Below are positions 19,693 through 29,401 of a DNA stretch of 64,000 nucleotides, piece by piece (within the stretch, counting starts at the first letter, position 1; each line of letters starts with the position of its first letter). Position numbers and translations under genes: made by a program. The notes below the pieces were generated by a model. That model was not told where the DNA came from. It did no database searches and was given only the letters and a program-made list of their open reading frames with translations. The stretch lies in the NCBI GenBank assembly GCA_033032865.1, contig JAWHQI010000229.1, positions 2,627,001 through 2,691,000 on the forward strand. Reading direction: 5' to 3'. The stretch is from Dactylorhiza incarnata. Lineage: Eukaryota; Streptophyta; Magnoliopsida; Asparagales; Orchidaceae.

Positions 19693-19768
19693 TAAATATC
19701 TTGTCAACAATTATATTACTTAGTGTTTTATAAATAATAATTCTTACGGAAAGAAAAGAAAAAAAAAA

Positions 19769-20219
19769 GACAATTGTTAACCGCACCCCAGTTTTGGCTA
19801 TCCGCATGCCTTTTATATGAAGTATTACGTGTTTTTTTAGAAATACGCCTTCTACAAGCATTTTTAGGAAAAGTGTTAAACACAAAAGTTGTAGATATCT
19901 TCGAGATCTGTTGTAGATATCTTCGAGATCTACAACTTTCGTGTTGAACATTTTTCCTAAAAATGCATGCACAATGCGTATTTCCAAAATTTCGTTATAG
20001 TTACACCTATGTTTCAATTCGGGCGGCAATACGTCTTGTTTGTGCATTTTTAACAAAAGTGTTCAACACGAAAGTTGTAGATCTCGACGATATCTACAAC
20101 TTTCGTGTTGAACACTTTTTCTAAAAATGCTTGTACAAGACGTATTTCCAAAAAAATGCGTAATACTTCATATAATAGGGTTGCGGATAGCCAAAACTGA
20201 GGTGCGGTTAACAATTGCC
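19769..20219. mobile_element. Long foldback element (MITE-like)
   Basis: Arms of over 200 bp pair across the element: left CAATTGTTAACCGCACC..AGTTTTGGCTATCCGCA, right complement the same, followed by ATGAAGTATTACG and further matches. The middle holds nested palindromes (GTTGTAGATATCTTCGAGAT, CACGAAAGTTGTAGATCTCG). Flanks are A-rich, so no secure target duplication was defined. A related terminus is at 43723. Confidence 0.75.
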
Positions 20220-21397
20220 AAAAACAAAAGTCACACACTTATTTGCGTCTATGCTATAGAGTACATAATATACATCTATATTATATATTCTATTGATAGT
20301 TTTTTTTCGTCTGCTACTTCAACAAAATTACAATTTTTCTCCGTATTTTATATTTGTATTACAAATAAAAATCGTTATATAAAATTGTACGGACGGTATT
20401 CGGGCAAACGGGTTGATCGTTGACCAAATGGCAGCTGTTCGGAGACCCTATGCACCTCGCCCGCACCTCGCCAATAGCCTTGCCTAGGTTTCCTACGCAG
20501 CTCGTCGGCGATTCCCCTCTGCTTCTCCCGTAGCTCACAAGGTTTTTATCAACTCGTTCTGCTTCGCCGATGACCTGATCAGGTTTGCAGGTGGGTGGGT
20601 TCCACCTACGGACCCTATGAATTTTCCTGTTTTATCTTTAAGGTCTTCATTCATCATATGAATTTTTTTTATAAAAAATTGTCATATTGAGACCCAATTT
20701 GGAGTGACCAAATGATCTTCATTGTTGAAGCCTTGAATACCAAAGTTGTAGGCTCCAAATTTGGTATTCAAGATATTTTCAAGTTTCCAAGCATTTCAAA
20801 AATCAGCCCATAATTATAAAATTATTAGCCGAAGGTTACCATAGATAAAAGGGTCCACCCACTGACCACGGTGTACCCCTAGGTCCAGCTGCCTTTAAAT
20901 ACGACTCATTGGTTCAAGAAAGATGTAGTACTCGCAGCTCACAAGTGAATTTGCCTGCTCTTTCAATTCCTGGAACCCGGCTCGACTTTGGTTTGAGGAG
21001 GGGAGCGTCTATACACTTCTGGTGTGCGACAAGACCTCCACACTGCACCTAGTAGTTTGTGTTTATAGGTGGTATATAGTAGATCTCTCTCACTCGTCTC
21101 GTGATTGTGCTTGCTCATTTTGGGGCCAGTAACCTTCAACCATCTTTCGGTCCAAACTTTATAAGTTGGATTAAATAAATAACAAAAAAATTATATAAAA
21201 TAATTGCTTTATTAAATAAACTAGCGGAACTTGCATAGATCCTTCACATTGTGTGACATTACATCTTGTAGTCAAACAATATCCCCCGTATACCATGTGA
21301 TACAAATTTTTTTACTTGTCATGGCATCGCCTAGGCGTCCAGGCGTCCAATTGAAAAGGCGACGGGTGTCTTATTTTTTTTTTAAAAATAGGAGAAT
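20220..21397. other. No feature recognised
   Basis: AT-rich DNA with a GC-richer patch at 20400-21130 that could be an old LTR (TTTAAATACGACTCATTGG at 20894 looks promoter-like), but no ends were found. Confidence 0.5.
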
Positions 21398-21640
21398 AGA
21401 GAGCGGTTTATATAAAAACAGTTGTCTATACTCGAATAGACATCAGTTTTTATATAAACCGATGTTTATTGTACCAGGAATGATACAATAGACAACGGTT
21501 TATATATAAACCTTCTATTGTATCATTCTTGGTACAATAGACAACGGTTTATATATAAACCGTTGTCTATTGTATTGTTCCGGGTACATTAGACAACGGT
21601 TTATATAACAACCGCTGTCTAATAGGGCTATAAACAATTA
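21398..21640. repeat. CACTA-type subterminal repeats
   Basis: At least six copies in both orientations of GACAACGGTTTATATA and its complement. Dense short inverted subterminal repeats beside a Ptta/En/Spm-type coding remnant are typical of CACTA transposons. No CACTA terminus was identified. Confidence 0.65.
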
Positions 21641-21943
21641 ATTTTACCTCGACATTTTACTTTTTACCGTCGCTGCTGCTGTGTGTGAAAACCCTAAATG
21701 CGATTTTGTGAAAGATTCTCATCTCCTTTGGTTCGATCTTACAATTTTTTTACTTGCTCATATAATTTCCAAGTTGAATGGTCATTTCACATTTTCCTAC
21801 TTCATACAGCTTCTATATTTTTTTATTTATATGTGTGATTGACTGATTGTGTGGTAGTACCTCAATATCATTGCAATTTTTTATGAATTTTGTTTAGATT
21901 TTTTGGATGGTTTAGGGGTTTAGGGTTCTCTTATTACAGGAAA

Positions 21944-23155
21944 ATGACTGATAAAGGATCCTCATCAAAGTCAACAAGAGGTTTCACTAAAATGATGAGA
22001 TTGAATAAGCTTAGAGCAGAGGGGAAGAAGCTTTTTATTTCTATTAGTGATGATAGCCACATTATTCTCGGGCCTGAGTCTAATAATTAATATATGAGTT
22101 TAATTGGTTCTCTTGTGAGATTTTGTGTCAATTACATGTGCTAGATGGAAGGAAGTTGATAAAGAAATTAAAGATCGAATATGGAAAGAAGTAAATGTAC
22201 GTAATTTTGTTATTAGTGATTACATAACTGTATTTTTTTAGTTAATTATTAATTAATACTGTTTATTATTTTCAGAATTATTTTAATAATGTTGATGGTG
22301 TTCACCATGAATTAATGATAAGCATGTGTGAAAGTTGGAGGTCGTGGAAATCCAAACTTTATGTCACTTACGTAAAAGATGTTGATTTAGAGCATCGTTA
22401 CAATGTTCTTGTCAAGTATAATTTTATAACTCCTGATGATTGGAAAGTTTTTGTTGACAATCGCACCACTCCGAAATCTATGGTTATGTGTTCTTAATAA
22501 ACTCAATGTTTTATAGCATCTATTAACTTTGTAAGCATTCTACTTTAAGTATTAACAAATATTTATTTATGTAGGAGAAAAGTAAAGTTAATACAGAGAG
22601 AGCAAAAGCACAGAAGTCGTTTCATACAACTTTCTGAATGAGTTATTATGGATTAGAAAAAAGATGGTATTAGTATTTAGTTCTCTACTTCCTTCTCATA
22701 TATTTTGTTTTAAAATTTGGTTTTCTCAATAATTTAAATGATAATTTATTTACATTTTATTGTTAAGATTGAACAAGGTGCAAATGCACCAATTTCACGT
22801 GCGGAGGCGCGGAGCTATGGAAAGCCGGTCACAAAAGAAAGACTGGTGAATACGTTAGTCAAGATGCAGCTGATTTGGCAGCTAAAATTGTATACGTAAA
22901 TTATCATTTCATCATTTGTAAATTTCCATTTTATCATGTGCATTAATATTTATTGATTTCACTTAGGATGAGGTCTCGAGCCAAGAGTCCCAGACTGCTG
23001 CAATAGTGTCACAAGAAAGAGATGACATCCTTGCATCTGTTTTAGGCAAAGAACATCCGGGCAGAGTTAGAGCTGGTGACAAATTTTCCACCATTACAAG
23101 TTTTTTCAAGAATGATAAGCGGAGCGAGAGAATAATAGCTCGTATTGAAGCTTGC
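21944..23155 (+). pseudogene. CACTA (Ptta/En/Spm, Transposase_24-like) protein remnant
   Basis: Exon-like pieces of the plant En/Spm accessory protein are recognisable in order: a TRGFTKMMRLNKLRAEGKK start, RWKEVDKEIKDRIWKEV (from 22143), MCESWRSWKSKLY (22318 on), an EKSKVNTERAKAQKSFHTT piece (22575), SQDAADLAAKI (about 22859) and DILASVLGKEHPGRVR (about 23028). A stop near 22088, a frameshift near 22140 and lost continuity mark it as dead. It ends abruptly at about 23155, where minus-strand copia sequence begins. Confidence 0.75.
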
Positions 23156-23703
23156 AACTTCACGCCTCCACCTCCAACGAACTCCCTCGACTCCTGGTGG
23201 CGCACACCGACGTGCTTTATTCTTGCACGATAGACCGGGTCTATTGCAAGACGACTCGCACTCGAATTCTCACCGTGCAACTCCACCTTCTCCTGAGTGA
23301 TCCTAAGTTCCTTGGTGGGACCTTTGAGCCAGATGGCTCCCTTTGCGGTGTCTGGGCACTCCTGAGATGACTCTCTGCCCTTCTCCTCTACGGCTGCGGA
23401 GATTTTACCTTCGCCAAGGCCTTTCCTCTGCGCGCACTCCCTCGCCACGAAACTTGTCATGTTCCTCCACTGGTCCTTCCTAGCTTTCCTCTAAGAGCGG
23501 TCTCTGCTCTTTATAGCCTTTTCATAAGAACCAGGATCTGAGGATATTGCTTGGAAAGCATATGCTGCAGAGTCCTGTAGCCTGAGAGGCAGTCGGACCT
23601 CTCTCCTAGACTTACCGTCGTACCTTGAGATCTCGAATTTTGTCGTCATTGCTTTGCTCGCAGAACTACTGGGCAATCTGAATAATGTTCACGGATCAGA
23701 TCT
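23156..23703 (-). pseudogene. Copia gag start joined to RT and RNase H fragments
   Basis: The complement begins with the copia gag opening MTTKFEISRYDGK (about 23667), then jumps to an ISSDPGSYEKAI segment typical of the copia reverse transcriptase lead-in. It then carries an RNase H-like stretch (WLKGPTKELRITQEKVEL, PVYRARIKHVGVRHQ). Most of gag, protease, integrase and RT are absent, and frames shift between pieces. It ends where CACTA sequence begins near 23155. Confidence 0.7.
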
Positions 23704-24090
23704 GAGAAGATAGGGAGCGGACCGATGTCGTCACCTATCGTTGACCCAAATCTAAAACTGGAATGTCCAGATGACCACCCCGCGGAACCTACTTATGATA
23801 CCAATTGTTATGCAATCGGACCGAGTACCGCGGTAACGCAACGGAATTTAAATCGAGCAAAACAATCGCACAAAATAAATACAGAACGAGATTTGAAGCA
23901 CAAAATAAACACAGACGACAAACAGAAATACATGGTTTGGAGAGGAGCTCCGATGTCCACGGGGAGAGCGCGCCAGAAGAGATCCACTGATAAATTGAGG
24001 AGTTACAGAGAGGTTACACAGAGACCAAATCACGGTCGTCGGAATAGAGCCCGACCAGATGTCGCTCCACCTGGAGCAGACAGGGTGTGC

Positions 24091-24390
24091 CGCCGCTAGC
24101 TCGGGCAGATGCCGATCCCGCCTAGACCGACCGGAGCTGCCGCCGCTAGCACGACCGGATGCCGATCCCGCCTGGACCGACCGGAGTTGCCGCCGCTAGC
24201 ACGACCGGATGCCGATCCCGCCTGGACCGACCGGAGTTGCCGCTGCTAGCACGACCGGATGCCGATCCCGCCTGGATCGACCGGAGTTATCGCCGATAGC
24301 ACGACCGGATGTCGATCCCGCCTGGATCGACCGGAGTTGCCGCCGCTAGCACGACCGGATGCCGATCCCGCCTGGATCGACCCCCTGATG
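24091..24390 (-). repeat. 50-bp tandem repeat in copia LTR (six copies)
   Basis: Units contain CGCCGCTAGCACGACCGG and ATGCCGATCCCGCCTGG. Period is exactly 50 bp from 24091 to about 24390, within the U3-side part of the LTR. Confidence 0.92.
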
Positions 24391-25246
24391 TCGTTCCATC
24401 TGGATCGACGCTGAAGCTGCCGCAACACCGCCCACAGAAGACTCATGCACCTCCTCCTCCTTGTCTCTCGCGAATGTATCAGATTTCTTCTATTTTCGGC
24501 TATAATCGGCTCCTATATATATAGGATGAGAATGCATCTCCACCATTAGGAAATAAACTTCTAAATAAGAGATAGACATCCTTGAGAAATATTCTTCACA
24601 TAATGATATTCCTATATAGAGATAATCCTAAACTAGGAAAGAATTACTCTCACGGATCGGTGACATGACGCGATCCTAACGATCCGGGCACGATGAAGTG
24701 TCATAATCTAACAAGATCCGACCACGCGGTTTTTCACCCTTTTGGTTTTTCCACGCTAAAAATATTCTCTTGCCACCTGTTTGTTCTCTCTGTGACTGTT
24801 TGCGCACTCGGCCCATTCTCGGGCTAAGACGGTTCAATTCTCCCGGTCTGGAAGTGCGTCGAGTGACCCGCAACAACACTTACAATTGTAAATTACATAC
24901 GTTTTTACGACTGTAAATATAACTATGAATACAGTTATAGTCGTAATTTCAATTAAAAATATTGTCTCGCAGCGGCGGACCCAATATAGGCCGAGAAGGG
25001 GCGCCCGCCCCCCCTAAAAAAAAATCGCGAACTTAGGTCGGCGCCGCTCTCGCCTCTCCGCCTTCGCGAACTTAGGTCGGCGCCGCTCTCGCCTCGCTGG
25101 CTCTGCTGCCGCTGCTCGCTGGTTCTGCTGCCGCTGCTTCTGGTCTCCCTTCGCGAACTTAGGTCGCTGCTCGCTGGTTCTGCTGCCGCTGCTTCTGGTC
25201 TCCCTTCGCGAACTTAGGTCAGCTACTTCTTCTTCTTCTTCTTAAT

Positions 25247-25395
25247 ATCAATCTGCTGATTTCTTCTTGATATCAAGAAATCAGATTTCTGATTTCTTGA
25301 AGAAATCAGATTTCTGATTTCTTGAAGAAATCAGATTTCTGATTTCAATCAGAAATCAGATTTCTGATTTCAATCAGAAATCAGATTCCTGATTT
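25247..25395. repeat. Tandem palindromic GAAATCAGATTTC repeats
   Basis: Five or more head-to-tail copies of the near-palindrome GAAATCAGATTTCTGATTTC in the hAT 5' region. Subterminal repeats in hAT elements can bind transposase; that role is inferred here. Confidence 0.8.
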
Positions 25396-25838
25396 CTTTT
25401 TTTTTTGTGAGAAATCTTGTGTGAAATCTGAAATCGCTTGTCTTTGTCTTGTTTAGGTACAAATCTTTGTGTTGCACACCTCCACTGTGAAGGGTCGATT
25501 TGGAGCTCTAATCGTCGAGAGAAACACGCGCCAACTCAAGGGTAACGACTCTTGTTCCCCGGTTTTCTGTTTTACTTTGCTTAGGAGGGCCACCCGCCTT
25601 CAATTGAACGCGGTGTGTGTTTCCTTCGGTTCATTGCGAACCTTCGGGTCGATTGTGTCCGTCCCCGGCATATTTTTTGCATTAGTAATCCAACGTGCGA
25701 ATCTGGATTTAGGCATGCTGTGTGAAGCCTACCCGTGGCTGTAAGCCCGGATCGGTGATGTTTGTAATGTGCATGGCGATTAGCCTTCAATTGGAGGTTG
25801 GTGTGTGTTTGAATCTTATACAACTTTTATTTTTCAGA

Positions 25839-28239
25839 ATGGAAAAGTATTTTAAGAAGAAATTTAAATCAGATGAGCAACATAATTCTGGTGTCCCAAA
25901 TATTGAAGTTATTCCAAAACCTAGTGTTGAGGTTTCAGAGGAGAAAGAGCGTGTTGTTAAAAGAACTCGAGAATAATTTAAGTTAGATGAGTTAATTGCA
26001 GATCCTGGATTAAGACCAATGATTTCTGATTATCATGTGAATATACAAGATCAAGTTCGAAGGGCTTATTGGCTAAAAAGTCCGTGCCAACCAAGAAATC
26101 ATAATTTTCAGTTTACTAATTATGGTAAAGATGCAAGGCGTTTTGTTTCAGATTGGTTTAACTTACATAGCAATTGGTTAGAGTACAGTATTGCAAAAGA
26201 TGCTGCATTTTGCCTATGTTGTTATTTGTTTAAAATTGAACATGGAGATCAAGGAGGTGGAAACACATTTGTCACTACGGGTTGGTCTAATTGGAAGAAA
26301 AGTGAAAAATTACAAATGCATGTAGGCTCTCATGCTAGTGCACGTAACATAGCATTGAAGAAATGTCAGGATCTTATAAGGCAAAATGCTCAAATTCAGG
26401 TTGCATTATCTAAGCAAACAGATATTGCTAAGGCAGAGTATCATGCCCGTTTAACAGCATCTATTGATGTTGTTAGATTTTTGTTGAACCAAGGTCTTTC
26501 ATTTCGAGGTCATGATGAATCCGCGACATCTAATAATCAGGGAAATTTTCTCGAGCTTTTAGAATGGTTGGGAGAGCACAATGAAGATATTGCAAAAGTC
26601 ACCTTACATAATGCTCCGGAAAATAATAAATTAACATCACCTCAGATTCAGAAAGATATAGTAAGTGTTATTGCTTGTGAGATTAGAGAGGCCATAGTTG
26701 AAGAAATCAGTGATGACCTATTTACAATATTAGTTGATGAATCTCGTGACATCAATTAAAGAACAAATGACAGTTATTTTTCGTTATATGGACAAGACCG
26801 GAAGTATTATTGAGTGTTTTTTTGCTATCGTTCATGTCAATGATACAACAGCTCTATCATTAAAAGCAGCAATAGATATGTTATTCTCTACTCATGGTTT
26901 GACACTTTCAAGACTACGTGGACAAGAATATGATGGAGCAAGTAATATGCAGGGGGAATTCAGAGGTCTTAAAAGTTTGATATTAAGAGAAAATGAATCT
27001 GCGTATTATGTACATTATTTTGCTCATCAATTGCAACTAGCACTTGTAGCTGTAGCAAACAATGACTGTCAAATTTCTATGCTATTTACTCTGGTTAGCA
27101 ATATTTCTAATATTGTTGGAGCTTCATGTCAAAGACGAGATAAACTTAGAGAGAAGGAGATTGCTAGAATTACAAAAGCGCTGAATAATGGAGAAATTCA
27201 GAGTGGTCATGGTTTAAATCAAGAAACAAGCCTCAAAAGAGCTGAAGATACTCGTTGGGGATCACATTATAGTTCTTTAGTGAGTCTGATACTTATGTTT
27301 TCTTCAGTTGTTGATGTGCTAGATGACATAAGATTAGATGGGTCAGATTTCAAGAAACGATCAGAGGCAGCTGCTATTCTAACTTTTGCTCAAACATATG
27401 AATTCGCATTCAATCTACATCTAATGAAGCATATTTTAGGAATGACGAATGAATTATCACTGACATTACAAAAGAGGGATCAGAATATAGTAAATGCTAT
27501 GCATGTAGTCAAAATTTATAAATGTCTGCAAAAATTTAGATATGATGGTTGGTTTGATTTAGTAAAAGAAGTTACATTATTTTGTGTGATTCACAAAATA
27601 GAAGTAATAAACATGGAGGAGAACTTTAAAGCTTTGGGTAGATCAAGACGAAAGGTAGAGGAAAGAACTAATCTGCACCATTATCGTGTTGATGTCTTTT
27701 ATGCAGTTATTGATTTGCAAATGAATGAATTAAACCATCGGTTTAATAAAGTCAACACAGAGCTATTGATCTGCATGTCTTGTTTAGACCCAAGTGAACA
27801 ATTTGCAGCGTTTGATATACAGAAGTGTATGTGTCTTGCCAAATTCTATCCATCAGACTTCTCTGAAATGCAGCTTATAAGTCTTCAAAGTCAGCTTGAA
27901 ACTTACATTTTAGATGCATCATCCCGAGCTGAATTTTTGAATCTTACGGGAGTTAGCGATCTAGCAAAACAATTTGTTAAGTTCAAGTTAGATATAACAT
28001 ATCCTCAGGTTTTCAAGTTGATTAAATTGACATTATTACTGCCAGTTGCAACAGCTGCAGTGGAAAGAGCATTCTCCAAAATGAAGATTATCAAGTCACG
28101 TTTACGCAATCGAATGAGTGATGATTGGTTTAATGACAGCTTATTGACATACATTGAGAGAGACAGATTCAAATTAACTGAAAATGAGTCAATCATCCAG
28201 CGATTTCAAGCACTGAAAACACGTCGAGGGCAATTATGA
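25839..28239 (+). pseudogene. hAT transposase (TTF zinc finger, DUF4371, dimerisation domain), two lesions
   Basis: A coding region of about 800 codons starting at ATG 25839, just after a TTTTCAG acceptor-like site. Domains in order: a TTF-type zinc finger region (QPRNHNFQF, FCLCCYLF), a DUF4371 region (ILVDESRD, YDGASNMQGEFRGLK, YVHYFAHQLQLALVAVA, TRWGSHYSSL) and the hAT C-terminal dimerisation domain (LPVATAAVERAFSKMKIIKS). One in-frame TAA (25974-25976) and one frameshift near 26750 interrupt it; the rest is open. This looks like a recently inactivated copy. Confidence 0.9.
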
Positions 28240-28389
28240 TTGATTGTAAGAGAATGTTAATTTTTATTATGCATTAATATATTATTTTTGTGAAATATAT
28301 GTTAAACATTAATTTCCCCCCCCCCCCCCCCCAAGCAAAAATCCTGGCTCCGTCACTGCTGTCTCGCACCATCCAATCAAACAATACGC

Positions 28390-28466
28390 GTATAAAAAAG
28401 TCTCTCTATGCGTTTTTGACCCAACTCACTGGAGCAAATAAGCCGCGCCAAAAGAAGCCTGAATCT
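28390..28466. mobile_element. One end of a Harbinger-type MITE
   Basis: The complement reads GGCTTCTTTTGGCGCGGC, then GGCTTATTTGCTCCAGTGAG, matching the left arm of the MITE at 19272. The opposite arm is not found; hAT and copia insertions probably landed inside it. Confidence 0.6.
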
Positions 28467-28479
28467 TTCTCCAATTTCG

Positions 28480-28930
28480 AGGGCCCACATAGCTATGAAC
28501 TGTACAAATGGCTGGAACCCAGAACAAGATGCAGTGAGCGAGTAAGCGTGGTATTGGCTATCTCGGGGGTTCTGTCATTCCAAGGGAAGGAGGAGGATTG
28601 AATATGTGCTCGTCGATCTCCTCCTCTCCTCGGAAGGTAGCTCGTTAATGTCGAATAATGATCTTCCGCGGCTACCGATCTCATGGATAAACGCATATAA
28701 TCGAAATACTTTCTTGCACTTCTGAATTCTGATGCCAAAACAAAACAGAATCGAATCGAATCGCAACGCAGAAGATCGAATCGCCATGCAGAAGATCTGA
28801 AACCCTAGGAATCTTACATTGTAGAACGACGCGGAGTGCGGACCACAGTGATTCCAGAGAGGGAGGGAGAGAAGGAAGGGGATGAAATGATGAGGCGATA
28901 GGAGCGGGCTCGATTTGTTTAGCTACGCCG
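28480..28930 (-). pseudogene. Partial duplicate of the SEN1-like helicase 5' end and promoter
   Basis: The complement encodes RLYAFIHEIGSRGRSLFDIN, matching RLYAFIHEMDSRGRPLFDLN of the intact gene at about 8615, but the start ATG is replaced by ATC. Similarity continues into exon 1 (plus-strand AAATGGCTGGAACCCAGAAC in both) and the leader (GTAAGATT donor, GAGGGAGGGA, GATGA..GATAGGAG near the promoter). Frame is lost within 100 bp. The fragment keeps the parent's orientation and lies directly upstream of the phosphoesterase gene. Confidence 0.85.
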
Positions 28931-28959
28931 TTCCAACGATACGAGTGGGCTCAATTTCA

Positions 28960-28975
28960 ACGTTATAATATATTT
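28960..28975 (+). promoter_or_regulatory. Possible TATA element of the phosphoesterase gene
   Basis: TTATAATATATTTAATT lies about 200 bp before the ATG at 29171. The setting is AT-rich, so support is weak. Confidence 0.3.
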
Positions 28976-29170
28976 AATTATCAACATAATGAAAATCAGG
29001 ATTTATTTTTGATCTGCTCAATAGATGAAAAATATTTTAGATAAAGTTCGAAGATGGAGGTTGGACTTTGGAGAGTTTCGGAGGCTCTGTAATGACTGTC
29101 GTCGTTGACCACGTCCAAAAACCGCAGTTCTCTCATTTCCACAAGTAACCGCCGAAGATCCGCCACAGTG

Positions 29171-29401
29171 ATGGCAGCTTGGAGATCCGCTTTGCCGCTT
29201 GTTTTCATCGCCGTCTTCCTCACCTTCGAGGACTTCATTGCCGTCCCCTCATGTGTCGTCTCCGATGTCGGCGACGCCCCTGGCGCCCTTGGTACAGCCA
29301 ACTTGAAGGCGATGATCGTCTCCGATCTTCTCCTGAAAGGTTCCGATTCCAGTTACGTCGACACCATCGTCCGGAACATCTTCATCTCCCGCTTCTTTAG
29401 G
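29171..29401 (+). CDS. Phosphoesterase exon 1
   Basis: 231 nt ending AGG^GTAATC in phase 0. It encodes the signal-anchor-like N-terminus and the first core strand ([13 protein letters not shown]). The frame opens upstream only from a non-ATG codon at 29105. Confidence 0.88.

Larger units (their letters stand above)
23156..24875 (-). mobile_element. Ty1/copia remnant: one LTR plus deleted internal region
   Basis: LTR at 23806-24875 (about 1,070 bp; complement starts TGTTGCGGG and ends TTGCATAACA), followed by a primer-binding site whose complement is TGGTATCA (23802-23795). The internal part is only about 650 bp and the other LTR is missing. The element is fused on the left to the CACTA remnant. 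Confidence 0.75.
24970..28358 (+). mobile_element. hAT DNA transposon, structurally complete
   Basis: 3,389 bp. The left end CAGCGGCGGACCC and the complement of the right end CAGTGACGGAGCC are hAT-type inverted repeats. Flanking 8-bp sequences TTGTCTCG (24962-24969) and CTGTCTCG (28359-28366) match at seven of eight positions, fitting the hAT 8-bp target duplication. It has a palindromic 5' repeat region, a transposase reading region and a C17 run before the right end. Confidence 0.9.

Noticed and set aside
22963..23460. Single 165-codon minus-strand protein
   Set aside because: It is a fusion read across a junction: copia RNase H in its first part and antisense CACTA sequence in the rest.
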